Of a stretch of 64,000 nucleotides of DNA, positions 42,686 to 50,849 are shown piece after piece. Origin of the DNA: DASRJG01 sp964647625 (GTDB lineage Bacteria; Acidobacteriota; Polarisedimenticolia; Polarisedimenticolales; DASRJG01); assembly GCA_964647625.1 (NCBI GenBank), contig CAZYHZ010000015.1, positions 1 to 64,000 on the forward strand, read 5' to 3'. The first letter of the stretch is position 1, and each line of letters starts with the position of its first letter. The notes under the pieces are model-generated. The model was given only the letters and a program-made list of their open reading frames with translations. It was not told where the DNA came from and made no database searches. Position numbers and translations under genes: made by a program.

Positions 42686-43374
42686 GCTCGGGCCGCGTCT
42701 TCGGTCTCGGGCTCGCCGAGCATCTCGGCCACCTTGCGCTGAAGGGCTTCGTCCATGTTCATGCCCTTGATGATGACGTCGTCGACGCCGAGCGCTTGAA
42801 GCTTCGACCAGCCGTCCCCGTACATCTCGGATTCATCTTGTGCGGTGAAGAGCAGCACGGGGCAGATCTTCCCCGGGGATTCGTGGAGCAGCCGCAGTCC
42901 GTCCTCGCCCTTCTGAAGGGTGAGATCCAGAAGGAGCAGGTCGATCCCTCCCGCAATCAGGTGAGCGCGGGCTTCCTCGATCGTCTTCGCGGTCTTGACC
43001 TCGTATCGCGTCGAGAGTGCATCGCGCGCGATCTGGAGGAAGTAATCCATGTCCTCGACGATGAGAATCCGCGGCCGGTCCGGGCCGGGTGAAGCGGGCG
43101 CCGGCGCCGGCCCGGGGACGTTCGCGGAGACCGCGGCCGGTGCGCTCGTCGTCTGCGTCTCGGGAACGAAGTGGAGCTGGCAGCGGGGGCAGCAGACTTC
43201 GCCCGCCCGAAGCACCCGCTTCTTTGCGGGTGCCGGCGGCGCGGAAGATCTCGGAGGAAGGACGATGTTCGCGCCGCAGTCCTGGCACGGCACATAGCCG
43301 CCACCGGTCGGAATGCGCCCCTCGTCGATCAGGTAGCCCCTGCCGCATTCCGGGCAGCGGATCTGGAAATTCAT
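42682..43374 (-). CDS. Zinc-ribbon receiver protein (atypical response regulator)
   Basis: Protein of 230 residues. The first 40 residues are a MJ0042-type zinc ribbon with CPECGRGYLI and VPCQDCG. A second CxxC (CPRC near residue 62) follows, then a Pro/Ala linker to a receiver domain from about 98 to 215 with the acceptor Asp in LLLLDLTLQKGEDG. The MJ0042 ribbon plus receiver layout is known from delta-proteobacterial and acidobacterial proteins of unclear output. Its ATG overlaps the stop of the LysM-M23 gene (ATGA), so it is the second gene of that operon. Confidence 0.85.
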   Translation of the reverse strand: MNFQIRCPECGRGYLIDEGRIPTGGGYVPCQDCGANIVLPPRSSAPPAPAKKRVLRAGEVCCPRCQLHFVPETQTTSAPAAVSANVPGPAPAPASPGPDRPRILIVEDMDYFLQIARDALSTRYEVKTAKTIEEARAHLIAGGIDLLLLDLTLQKGEDGLRLLHESPGKICPVLLFTAQDESEMYGDGWSKLQALGVDDVIIKGMNMDEALQRKVAEMLGEPETEDAARA

Positions 43375-44153
43375 CGCCGCGCCTGCGTCACGCCGAGATA
43401 CGGCATCGGATCGACGGCGTGGTTCTGCAACCGGATCTCGAAGTGACAGTGCTCCGTGGTGGCGTTTCCCGTACGTCCGAGCAGCGCGATCGGCTGCCCG
43501 CGCTTGACGGCCTCCCCGGGGGTGACGAGCACCTTCTGGGCGTGCGCGTAGAGCGTCTGCACGCCGTCGCCGTGGTCGAGCACGACCATGTTGCCGTAAC
43601 CGGTGCCGGTTCGTCCGCCGAACGCGACGGTTCCGTCCTTCGCCGCGAGGATGTCCTGGCCGAGCATGCCTCGGATGTCGACGCCGGCGTGCACGTGATG
43701 GCGGCGGGGCTCGCCGAACGGACGCATGAACTCGCCCTTGTCGACCGGCCAGAGGAAATCGGCCGAGGGTGCGGCGGAAGCCGCCGGCTCCGTGGCCGAC
43801 GGCTTCGGCAGGGGCGCCGGGTAGGCGGCGATGTCGATCGTCGCGGTTGCACCCGGCACGAAGATCGGCGTGCCGACCTCGACGCGCGCCGGGTCTTGGA
43901 TCCCGTTGACGTCCGCGAGCTTCGCGAGATCGATTCCGTAGGCGTGCGCGATGCGCCAGAGCGTCTGGCCGGGCTGGACGACGTGCACGATGCCGTTCGC
44001 GGGCTCCTGCGCATCGACCGAGGGCGTGACCGGCTCGGCCGGCGCCGCGACATCGCGGACGGGCACCGCCTTCGCCGTATCGACCGTCGAGCGAGCGGCG
44101 CAGCCGCTGGCGATCACGATCGGGGCGAGAACCAGCGAGGCCAGTGCGCGCAT
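43371..44153 (-). CDS. LysM-M23 lipoprotein (NlpD/EnvC-like)
   Basis: Protein of 260 residues. The signal sequence ends IASGC, a lipobox with Cys18. A LysM domain at about 55-102 (VVQPGQTLWRIAHAYGI) is followed by an M23 domain from about 130 to the end. That domain has HHVHAGVDI, YAHAQ and the HCHFEIR motif; the usual zinc ligands appear to be present, so it could be an active endopeptidase rather than a degenerate amidase activator. A promoter with -10 TAAGAT ends 8 nt before the ATG, implying a leaderless message. The second gene encodes the zinc-ribbon receiver. Confidence 0.9.
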   Translation of the reverse strand: MRALASLVLAPIVIASGCAARSTVDTAKAVPVRDVAAPAEPVTPSVDAQEPANGIVHVVQPGQTLWRIAHAYGIDLAKLADVNGIQDPARVEVGTPIFVPGATATIDIAAYPAPLPKPSATEPAASAAPSADFLWPVDKGEFMRPFGEPRRHHVHAGVDIRGMLGQDILAAKDGTVAFGGRTGTGYGNMVVLDHGDGVQTLYAHAQKVLVTPGEAVKRGQPIALLGRTGNATTEHCHFEIRLQNHAVDPMPYLGVTQARR

Positions 44154-44161
44154 CGAGGCAA

Positions 44162-44190
44162 ATCTTAGGTCCCGCAAAACGCCGAGACAA
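44162..44190 (-). promoter_or_regulatory. Sigma70 promoter of the LysM-M23 gene (leaderless type)
   Basis: On the minus strand TTGTCT (44185-44190), 17 bp and TAAGAT (44162-44167). Only eight bases separate the -10 from the ATG, so transcription should start at or next to the initiation codon. No Shine-Dalgarno sequence is present. The rest of the divergent 44154-44326 space contains a TAGAAT at 44280-44285 that may serve the plus-strand gene. Confidence 0.65.
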
Positions 44191-44326
44191 TCGCCAAATC
44201 GTCCGGCCGATGACGGTTTCGTCGCCGCGCCGCGCGCGATGGCCGGCCACGCCGGAAGCGAAGGTCCGGCCGGTTGGGCTAGAATTCGCTGTTCTGAAGC
44301 TTCAGGTCCGCGAGGAGGTGTGTTCC

Positions 44327-45421
44327 ATGGCCGGTCCGCTCGTCTGCCGCATTTCGGCCGGCGCCGCGTTCGTCCTGCTGGTGGCGTGCGGTGCTTCGGC
44401 CCAGTCGAATCCGAAAGCCGCCCCACCCCCGCCGCCCGGACTGGCCCAGGTGAAGGCGGCCGAATTCGGCGTGGTGTTTCCCGCGGAGAAGTTCACGAAC
44501 CTCAACACCGCGCCCGGGCAAGCGGCATCCGTCGACCTCGCGACCTACCTCGGGAAGAAGCCGATCGTCTTCGTCTACTGGATGGCCAACAACCCGCGCG
44601 CGGAGAAAATCCTGCTCGACACCGAAACCGCCGTCGAAAAGGCGGGAGCGTCATCGAAGGTCGCGCTTCTCTCGGTGGCCGCCGCTCCCTTCGGCTCGAC
44701 CGACGTCGGCCCGATCAAGGAGCGGGTGACCGCACTGAAGCTCAAATCGCCGGTGCTCAACGACGAGGGGTTCCGCCTCCTCCAGCAGCTGCAGGTCCAC
44801 GCCGTCCCCAACATCACGATCATCGACGGCGAGGGAAAGCTGAGGCTTTCGAACGGCGGCAGCCTCTCGCAGTCCCTCGAGTACAAGCTCGACGTCGAAG
44901 GGGCGATCAAGCGCGTGGCGACGACTGGAAAGCTCGGCACCTACGGCCCGCTGTCGACGTACTATCCGGTGGTCGAGCTGGTCGGAAAGAAGTGCCCCGA
45001 CTTCGACGCCCCGCTGATCAACGACGCCGGCACGCACACCCTGTCCTCGATGCTCGCCAACGACAAGGTCAACGTGCTGATCTTCTGGTCGGTCGACTGC
45101 CCGCACTGCAAGGCATCGCTCCCCAAGCTCAACGATTGGCTGAAAGGCCACCCCGAAGGCCTGAACGTGATCTCCGCAGCACGCATCACCGATGACGCCA
45201 CGAAGACGCGCACCGCGGAGTACTGCAAGATCAGCGGCTTCGGCTTCCCGACGTTCGTCGACAAGGACATGCAGATCGGCGGCCGGTACGACGTGATCTC
45301 GACGCCGACGATCGTCGTGATCCGCCCCGACGGCGTCGTCGACTCCGTCCTGCTTTCGGGCGAGACCGATCTCGGAGCCGCGCTCGACGCCAAGCGCCGC
45401 GAGATCCTGAAAAAGAGCTAG
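44327..45421 (+). CDS. Tandem thioredoxin-fold lipoprotein (TlpA-like, first domain degenerate)
   Basis: Protein of 364 residues. The signal sequence ends LLVAC, so Cys21 is probably lipidated. Residues about 40-195 form a thioredoxin-like domain in which the expected C-x-x-C after VFVYWMA is NNPR, so it cannot do redox chemistry. Residues about 215-364 form a second redoxin domain with an intact CPHC at 258-261 in FWSVDCPHC, and a cis-Pro region STPTIVV. The likely role is thiol reduction or disulfide handling in the periplasm. GAGGAGG precedes ATG 44327. Its stop lies one base from the convergent HAD gene. Confidence 0.87.
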   Translation: MAGPLVCRISAGAAFVLLVACGASAQSNPKAAPPPPPGLAQVKAAEFGVVFPAEKFTNLNTAPGQAASVDLATYLGKKPIVFVYWMANNPRAEKILLDTETAVEKAGASSKVALLSVAAAPFGSTDVGPIKERVTALKLKSPVLNDEGFRLLQQLQVHAVPNITIIDGEGKLRLSNGGSLSQSLEYKLDVEGAIKRVATTGKLGTYGPLSTYYPVVELVGKKCPDFDAPLINDAGTHTLSSMLANDKVNVLIFWSVDCPHCKASLPKLNDWLKGHPEGLNVISAARITDDATKTRTAEYCKISGFGFPTFVDKDMQIGGRYDVISTPTIVVIRPDGVVDSVLLSGETDLGAALDAKRREILKKS

Positions 45422-45422
45422 A

Positions 45423-46142
45423 TCAGGATTCCGCGAAGAACGGGTGCATCCCGCGGAGGTCGGCGATGCTTCCTGGATGATCGAACCGTCCGCGGCGATC
45501 GACGATGAGGCTCGCGAGACCCGCCGCCGTCGCGCCACGGCCGTCGAGGTCCGGCACGTCGCCCACATGGATCGCCTGATCGGGCCGGCCGCCCAGGCGC
45601 CGCACCGCTCGAAGAAACAGCTCGGGGTCGGGTTTTTCAATGCCTTCGAGGTGCGAGACGACGATCGCGTCGAACCAGCGCGCCAGCCCCAATCGTTCGA
45701 GGAGCGCCGGCAGCGCCGAATCCCAGTTGGAGACGACCGCCATCCGCGCCCCCGCGTCCCGAAGGGCCGCCAGCGCCGGCGGGACGTCGTCGAACACCGA
45801 CCACGCGCCAACGTCCCGGAAAGCCTCGCGCAGCGGGGCGAGTGCCGCGGCGGCGAGCGCCTGTGGATCGTCGACCCCGGGGGTCCTTGCGAGCGTTCCC
45901 TCCACGAAACGGAGCCAGTAGCCGTTCTCGCCGCCGGTCGCCGCAGCGTACCGGTCGACGCCGGGAGCCAGGGCGGCGTTCGTGTGCGCCCAGCACTGCC
46001 GCAGCCCGGCTTCGAGGTCGGCCGCCCGCAGGTCTACGCCGAGCCCGCCCAGTGTCCGCGCATAGACCGCGCCGAACGATTCCCGCGGCGCGATCAAGGT
46101 CTCGCCGCAATCGAACAGCACGAGCGGATAGCGCAATTTCAT
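45423..46142 (-). CDS. HAD-superfamily hydrolase
   Basis: Predicted phosphatase of 239 residues. The motifs are in order: I, LFDCGETLI with nucleophile Asp11 (the second aspartate is replaced, as in several subfamilies); II, VVSNWDS; III, the Lys in GIEKPDPELF; and IV, HVGDVPDLDGRGATAAG. A helical cap lies between I and II. Substrate is unknown; REG-2-like or phosphoglycolate-type phosphatases are the nearest in plan. ATG 46142 lies 11 nt after a TACGAT hexamer and lacks a ribosome-binding site. It is divergent from the PhzF-like gene. Confidence 0.88.
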   Translation of the reverse strand: MKLRYPLVLFDCGETLIAPRESFGAVYARTLGGLGVDLRAADLEAGLRQCWAHTNAALAPGVDRYAAATGGENGYWLRFVEGTLARTPGVDDPQALAAAALAPLREAFRDVGAWSVFDDVPPALAALRDAGARMAVVSNWDSALPALLERLGLARWFDAIVVSHLEGIEKPDPELFLRAVRRLGGRPDQAIHVGDVPDLDGRGATAAGLASLIVDRRGRFDHPGSIADLRGMHPFFAES

Positions 46143-46148
46143 GCCGGT

Positions 46149-46177
46149 TTCGCATCGTAGCAGCGCTGCGCTAAGCT
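46149..46177 (+). promoter_or_regulatory. Candidate promoter of the PhzF-like gene
   Basis: TTCGCA (46149-46154), 17 bp and TAAGCT (46172-46177), then seven bases to the ATG. The same TAAGCT -10 is used before blaI. A leaderless transcript is implied. Confidence 0.45.
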
Positions 46178-46184
46178 TCTTGTC

Positions 46185-46976
46185 ATGCCGACCCTCATCT
46201 ATCAAGTCGATTCCTTCACCGACAAGGCGTTCTCGGGCAACCCCGCCGGGGTGTGCATCCTGGAGCGTGCGGCGGCCGAAGATTGGATGCAGGCGGTCGC
46301 CGGCGAGATGAACGTCTCCGAGACCGCGTTCCTGGTTCGCCGCGGCGAAGGCGCGTACGACCTGCGCTGGTTCACGCCGACGGTCGAGGTCGACCTGTGC
46401 GGGCACGCGACGCTCGCGTCCGCGCACATCCTTCTGGAGCTCGGCAAGGTCCGAACCGGCGAGCGCACGCGCTTCGAGACGAAAAGCGGAGCGCTGATCG
46501 CTTGGCACGACGGAAGCCAAATCCTCATGGACTTTCCGAGCGAGCCGGTGACCCCCAAAGATCCGCCGGCCGCGCTCAAATCGGCACTCGGCGTGGCGAC
46601 GACGTTTGCCGGACAGAACCGCATGGACTGGCTGGTCGAGGTTGCCGACGAGGCCGCGGTCCGGGCGTGCCGGCCGGACGTGCGCGGCATCGCTTCGGTC
46701 GGCGGCCGCGGCGTCATCGTGACCGCGGCATCGAGCGCTCCCGGGCGCGATTTCGTGTCGAGGTTCTTCGCGCCTGCGGCCGGCGTCGACGAAGACCCGG
46801 TCACCGGATCCGCTCACTGCGCGCTCGCGCCGTACTGGTCGGGCCGGCTCGGGAAGAACCTCCTCACCGGTTATCAGGCGTCGCGCCGCGGGGGTACCGT
46901 CCACTGCACGGTCGAAGGCGGCCGCGTGCTTCTCGGCGGCCGCGCGATCACCGTCCTGCGGGCCGAATTGCTTTGA
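46185..46976 (+). CDS. PhzF-family isomerase/epimerase
   Basis: Protein of 263 residues with the two-domain diaminopimelate-epimerase-like fold. FSGNPAGVC occurs at about 17-25, and the catalytic Glu46 lies in NVSETAFL, matching Glu45 of PhzF. RWFTPTVEVDLCGHATLASA follows, and the C-terminal half has AGVDEDPVTGSAHCALAPYW. Members isomerise diverse small molecules; no phenazine genes are present, so a housekeeping or unknown substrate is likely. Start ATG 46185 without ribosome-binding site, seven bases after a -10-like hexamer. Converges on the M16 pair with a 22-nt gap. Confidence 0.92.
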   Translation: MPTLIYQVDSFTDKAFSGNPAGVCILERAAAEDWMQAVAGEMNVSETAFLVRRGEGAYDLRWFTPTVEVDLCGHATLASAHILLELGKVRTGERTRFETKSGALIAWHDGSQILMDFPSEPVTPKDPPAALKSALGVATTFAGQNRMDWLVEVADEAAVRACRPDVRGIASVGGRGVIVTAASSAPGRDFVSRFFAPAAGVDEDPVTGSAHCALAPYWSGRLGKNLLTGYQASRRGGTVHCTVEGGRVLLGGRAITVLRAELL

Positions 46977-46998
46977 TCGAACGGCGCCCGTCGGCGCT

Positions 46999-48450
46999 CT
47001 AGCTGCGCCCCGGCCCCTTCTTCGGGATCGCGATGTCCACCGTCGCGACCTTGCCCAGCGTGTCGAGCGGCTTCGGGAAATCCGACGCCTTCCCGACGAT
47101 GAGCACAGTCAGGTCGTTGGCGTGCACATACTTGCCGGCGACACGGACGACGTCGTCCTTGCTCACCTTCTCGATGTTGGACCGGTACGTCTCGAGGTAG
47201 TTCGCGGGCAGTCCGTAGTAGGCGTAGCTCATCTGCTGCGCGAGGATCCTCTCCCGCGAGTCGTAATTGAAGATGAACGAGTTGAGGATCGAGTCTTTCG
47301 CGGCGGCCAGCTCGTCGTCGGTCGGCGGGTTGGTGACGATCCCTCCGACCTCGTCCTTGAGCGCGGCCAGAGCGTCGTAGACGGATACCGACTTGGTCTG
47401 CATCGTCAGCCGCATCAGCCCCGGATGATTGAACGCCGCTCCCAGGCCGCCGCCGACCCCGTACGCGAGCCCCTTCTTCGTCCGGATCTGGTTCATCAAC
47501 CGGCCCGAGAATCCGCCGCCCAAGACCTCGTTCATCACCTGCGCGGCGAAGTAATCGGGATTGGTCTGCTCGATCCCGAGGTGCGCCATCGCGATGTTGA
47601 CCTGCGTGACGTCAGGCTTTTCGATGAAGAACACGCCCGGATTCGCGTTTGTCCTGTAGGCGACCTTGGGAGGCTCGAACGCGGGCCCTTTGGGCCACGC
47701 TCCGAACGCCGCATCGATCGCCTTGCGCATCACCTTCGGATCGAAATCGCCCGAGACCCCGAGCATCATGTTGTTCGGCTGGTAGTACTTCTTGTGCCAG
47801 GCGACGAGGTCCTCGCGCTTGATGGCGTCGATCGTCGCGTATTCCTCGAGGGATGCGAGAGGCGAGTCCGGGCCGTAGACCAGGCGCGTGATCTCGCGCC
47901 CGGTGATGGCCCCGACGTTGTCGTTGCGGCGGGCGATGCCGGCTCCGGCCTGGACCTTTGCCAGCTCGAGCTTGTCGTCCGGAAACGCCGGGTTGCGGAG
48001 AACGTCGACGTACACCTTGAAGACGTCGTCGAAGTCCTGCTTCAGGCAGTTCATGGTGGCGGTGCCGGTATCGCCGCCGATGCCGGTCTCGACCGAGGCG
48101 GCGCGCGCTTCGAGGTACTCGTCGATCTTGTCTCCCGGCATCGACAACGTGCCGCCGGTCCGCTGCACGGTCCCGGTGATGCGGGCGAGGCCGATCTTGT
48201 CCTGCGGCTCGTAAAAGCCGCCGGTCCTCACGATCGTCCGGACGTTGATGACCGGAATCTCGTGATCTTCCATCAGAAAGACGCGAAGTCCGTTGCCGAG
48301 CGTGTAGGTCTCGGGCTTCGGGACGACGAACGCCGGCAGAGGCGGCGATTTGATCTCGGTGTAGCGCTTGGCCTGCGCGGCCGCCGGCGGGAAGAACGAA
48401 GCCGCCGTGAGGGCGGCGAGAACGATTCGGCTGACGGGCGTGATCTTCAT
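46999..48450 (-). CDS. M16-family peptidase homologue, inactive subunit
   Basis: Protein of 483 residues with a signal peptide (about 1-27). It has the two M16 half-domains, and the second contains the R-x-x-x-x-x-x-Y pair in RTKKGLAYGVGGG that closes the substrate chamber. At the position of the zinc motif the sequence reads IGLARITGTVQRTGG, so HxxEH is lost. It is encoded directly after the active M16 gene, 11 nt apart, and the two should form an active/inactive heterodimer like mitochondrial processing peptidase or bacterial M16B pairs. ATG 48450 has GAGGAG upstream; an in-frame GTG five codons earlier is less likely. Confidence 0.92.
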   Translation of the reverse strand: MKITPVSRIVLAALTAASFFPPAAAQAKRYTEIKSPPLPAFVVPKPETYTLGNGLRVFLMEDHEIPVINVRTIVRTGGFYEPQDKIGLARITGTVQRTGGTLSMPGDKIDEYLEARAASVETGIGGDTGTATMNCLKQDFDDVFKVYVDVLRNPAFPDDKLELAKVQAGAGIARRNDNVGAITGREITRLVYGPDSPLASLEEYATIDAIKREDLVAWHKKYYQPNNMMLGVSGDFDPKVMRKAIDAAFGAWPKGPAFEPPKVAYRTNANPGVFFIEKPDVTQVNIAMAHLGIEQTNPDYFAAQVMNEVLGGGFSGRLMNQIRTKKGLAYGVGGGLGAAFNHPGLMRLTMQTKSVSVYDALAALKDEVGGIVTNPPTDDELAAAKDSILNSFIFNYDSRERILAQQMSYAYYGLPANYLETYRSNIEKVSKDDVVRVAGKYVHANDLTVLIVGKASDFPKPLDTLGKVATVDIAIPKKGPGRS

Positions 48451-48461
48451 CGCGGCTCTCC

Positions 48462-49976
48462 TCACTTCCCGCCCCGGGGGCCGTCTGCGTGCTCGATCAT
48501 TCCCACCGTGCGATTCGTGGCCACGAAGGTCGACTTCGCGACCTTCATCACGTCGTCCTTGTTCACCTTGTCGAGGCGATCGAGGTAGCGGAACATGTCA
48601 CGCCAGTCTCCGCGGCGGGCCTGGGTGACCGCAAGCTGCCGTGCCAATCCCGCGTTGCTGCCGAGGCTGCGGATCAGGTCGGCCTTCGCCCGCGTCTTGA
48701 CCATCTTCAGCTCGTCGTCCGTGATCGGCTCGGTTTTGAGCCGCTCCAGCTCCTCGCGGATCGCGGCCTGCATCTCGGCGTTCGTGTGGCCCGGCGTGGG
48801 CACCGCCCGCACGGCGATGAGCGTCGGGTACTTCGCTCCCGGGATCCCGTCGATGACGCCGGCGTTCGCCGCGATCTTCTTGTCCCGCACCATGTCCTTG
48901 TAGAGGCGCGCCGTGCGGCCGGAGGACAGCACGTCGTCGATGACGTCGTACACGGGGTCGTCGGGAGACGTGATGTCGGGGCGGTGGTAACCCTCCATGT
49001 AGACCGGTTGCGACGGGTCGGTCAGCACGATCGATTTTTCCGCCGTCTGCGCAGGCTCGACCGTGCGCAGCGAGTCGGGCTTCTCGCCCGCCGGAAGCCG
49101 CCCGAAGTACTTGTCGACGATCGGGATGACCTCTTCGGCCTTCACGTCTCCGACGATGGCGATCGTCATGTTCGACGGGACGTAGTACTTCTTGTAGAAC
49201 GCCTCCGCGTCCTCGCGCGTGAACGACATGAGATCGCTCATGTAGCCGACGACCGGCTGCTTGTACGGGTGCGCGATGAAGGCGGTCGCCGTGAATTGCT
49301 CGTTCAGGCGTCCGCCCGGCGTGCTCTCCGTGCGCAGGCGCCGCTCTTCCATCACGACGTCGCGCTCCTTGTAGAACTCGCGGAAGACGGGGTCCAGGAA
49401 TCGCGACGATTCCAGGTAGGCCCACAGCTCGACTTTGTTGGCGGGGAGCGAGAAGAAGTAGACGGTCTGGTCGGAGCTGGTCGAGGCGTTCATGCCGACG
49501 CCGCCGGCGCGGTCGACGATCCGGCTGAACTCGTTTTTCTCGATGTACTTGTCCGCGGCTTCCTGCGAGTCCTTGAACGCCTGCTTGAGGGAGTCGAGCT
49601 TCGCCGGATCCGGCCCCCCGGCTTTCCGCCGCTCGGCGTCGAAGGCGTGATACGCGGCATCGACCTTGGCGAGCGCGGCCTTCTCACCCTCGAAGTCCTT
49701 CGTGCCGATCACGCTCGTCCCCTTGAACGCCATGTGCTCGAACATGTGGGCGAGGCCCGTGATTCCCGGCACCTCTTGCGCCGCCCCGACGTCGACGTAC
49801 GTGAAGAACGAGAAGACCGGGGCCACCGGCCGCCGGTAGATCAACACCGTGAGGCCGTTGGGCAGCTTGTGAACGGTCAGGTTCTTCTCGAAGGCGGCGA
49901 GATCCTGGGCGGAGGTCCGCCCGGCGGCGGCGATCAGCGCGATCGCCAGGAGAACGATTCGAGATGTACGCGTCAT
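48462..49976 (-). CDS. M16-family zinc peptidase, active subunit
   Basis: Secreted or periplasmic peptidase of 504 residues with a signal peptide (about 1-23). The inverted zinc motif HMFEH at 77-81 is complete, with a downstream Glu in VVMEERRLR. Between these, residues about 90-155 hold a charged helical insertion rich in Lys, Ala and Asp that is not part of the minimal fold. A GGGAGG ribosome-binding site precedes ATG 49976. The inactive partner follows in the same operon. Confidence 0.94.
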   Translation of the reverse strand: MTRTSRIVLLAIALIAAAGRTSAQDLAAFEKNLTVHKLPNGLTVLIYRRPVAPVFSFFTYVDVGAAQEVPGITGLAHMFEHMAFKGTSVIGTKDFEGEKAALAKVDAAYHAFDAERRKAGGPDPAKLDSLKQAFKDSQEAADKYIEKNEFSRIVDRAGGVGMNASTSSDQTVYFFSLPANKVELWAYLESSRFLDPVFREFYKERDVVMEERRLRTESTPGGRLNEQFTATAFIAHPYKQPVVGYMSDLMSFTREDAEAFYKKYYVPSNMTIAIVGDVKAEEVIPIVDKYFGRLPAGEKPDSLRTVEPAQTAEKSIVLTDPSQPVYMEGYHRPDITSPDDPVYDVIDDVLSSGRTARLYKDMVRDKKIAANAGVIDGIPGAKYPTLIAVRAVPTPGHTNAEMQAAIREELERLKTEPITDDELKMVKTRAKADLIRSLGSNAGLARQLAVTQARRGDWRDMFRYLDRLDKVNKDDVMKVAKSTFVATNRTVGMIEHADGPRGGK

Positions 49977-50064
49977 GGATCCTCCCGAAGGGGTCGACGT
50001 CGGCCGTGCGCCCTTACGCTAACCCAGCGGGCCGCTCCGTTGCGAGATGTCTTAGGATCGAATC

Positions 50065-50724
50065 ATGCTTTTGCCGCCCCCGCCGGCGTTTACGGGTTTT
50101 CCCTCGGACGCGTTCGAGGCGTTTAGCGTCCGGGACCGGGACGAACGCCGCCGGGCGATCATCGCGGCCTTCCATCCGGGGCTGAAGCTCCTGTCCGAAG
50201 ACCTTCTGCTCGCGTTGAACGACGGCGCCCGCCGGCCGTTTCACGCGCACCTGCCGCAGCTCAACTGGCCGAAGGGCTACGTCCCTTTTTGCACGTGGCT
50301 CGCTCTCTCGACGCTCCCGCACGGCTACCAGGCGGGGCCGCAGCTCAACATCGGGGTGCACGCCGATTTCGTCGCCGCGCGCCTGGCGTGGGACACCGCG
50401 GCCGACGGTTTCGGCCGGTTCGAGTTCCGCGCGCGGGTCGCCGGGCTCCACGGGGCCCTCACCGACGCCGCCTCGGCGAACGGACTGTCGTTCCGGGTCT
50501 ATGCCGCTGCGCCGTGGCCCGAAGGGTCGCATCTCGTGTTCGAGAGCACGAGCGACTGGGAGGGCGCATTCGCCGAGGTGAAGCGCCGCGGCGTATGGTG
50601 GGAGATCGGCCGCCGCTTCGACCTTCCCGAATCGCGCGAGCTCATCGCTTCGCCCCAACTCAGCACGCGGATCGTCGAGACGCTCGTGCCGCTCCGGGCG
50701 CTCTACGAAACCATCGACGACTAA
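50065..50724 (+). CDS. DUF1054 (YktB-like) family protein
   Basis: Protein of 219 residues. The N-terminal FTGFPSDAFEAFSV followed by a helix, then HAHLPQLNWPKGYVPFCTWLAL and PQLNIGVHADFVAARL, fit the order of conserved segments in DUF1054/YktB proteins of Firmicutes. The function of that family is unknown. The match is by pattern only. No signal peptide; a cytoplasmic alpha/beta fold is likely. ATG 50065 lacks a ribosome-binding site and lies six bases after TAGGAT. The gene ends directly before the first assembly gap. Confidence 0.65.
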   Translation: MLLPPPPAFTGFPSDAFEAFSVRDRDERRRAIIAAFHPGLKLLSEDLLLALNDGARRPFHAHLPQLNWPKGYVPFCTWLALSTLPHGYQAGPQLNIGVHADFVAARLAWDTAADGFGRFEFRARVAGLHGALTDAASANGLSFRVYAAAPWPEGSHLVFESTSDWEGAFAEVKRRGVWWEIGRRFDLPESRELIASPQLSTRIVETLVPLRALYETIDD

Positions 50725-50735
50725 GGGACAGTCCC
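50725..50735. repeat. Short palindrome GGGAC-A-GTCCC at gap 1
   Basis: The last bases before the N-run form a perfect 5-bp dyad. The sequence resumes after the gap with GTCCCC, the right half of the same motif. The motif recurs at the second gap (53294-53306 and 53449-53461), so a dispersed palindromic repeat probably caused both assembly breaks. Confidence 0.7.
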
Positions 50736-50737
50736 CT

Positions 50738-50837
50738 NNNNNNNNNNNNNNNNNNNNNNNNNNNNNNNNNNNNNNNNNNNNNNNNNNNNNNNNNNNNNNN
50801 NNNNNNNNNNNNNNNNNNNNNNNNNNNNNNNNNNNNN
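50738..50837. other. Assembly gap, 100 N
   Basis: Exactly 100 N, the default scaffold spacer, so true length is unknown. It separates the DUF1054-like gene from the convergent aldehyde dehydrogenase gene. Confidence 1.
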
Positions 50838-50849
50838 GTCCCCTAACTC

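Noticed and set aside
50289..50846. Plus-strand frame in another register of the DUF1054-like gene that enters the first gap
   Set aside because: Arg/Ala-rich shadow frame; the register at 50065-50724 has the family motifs.
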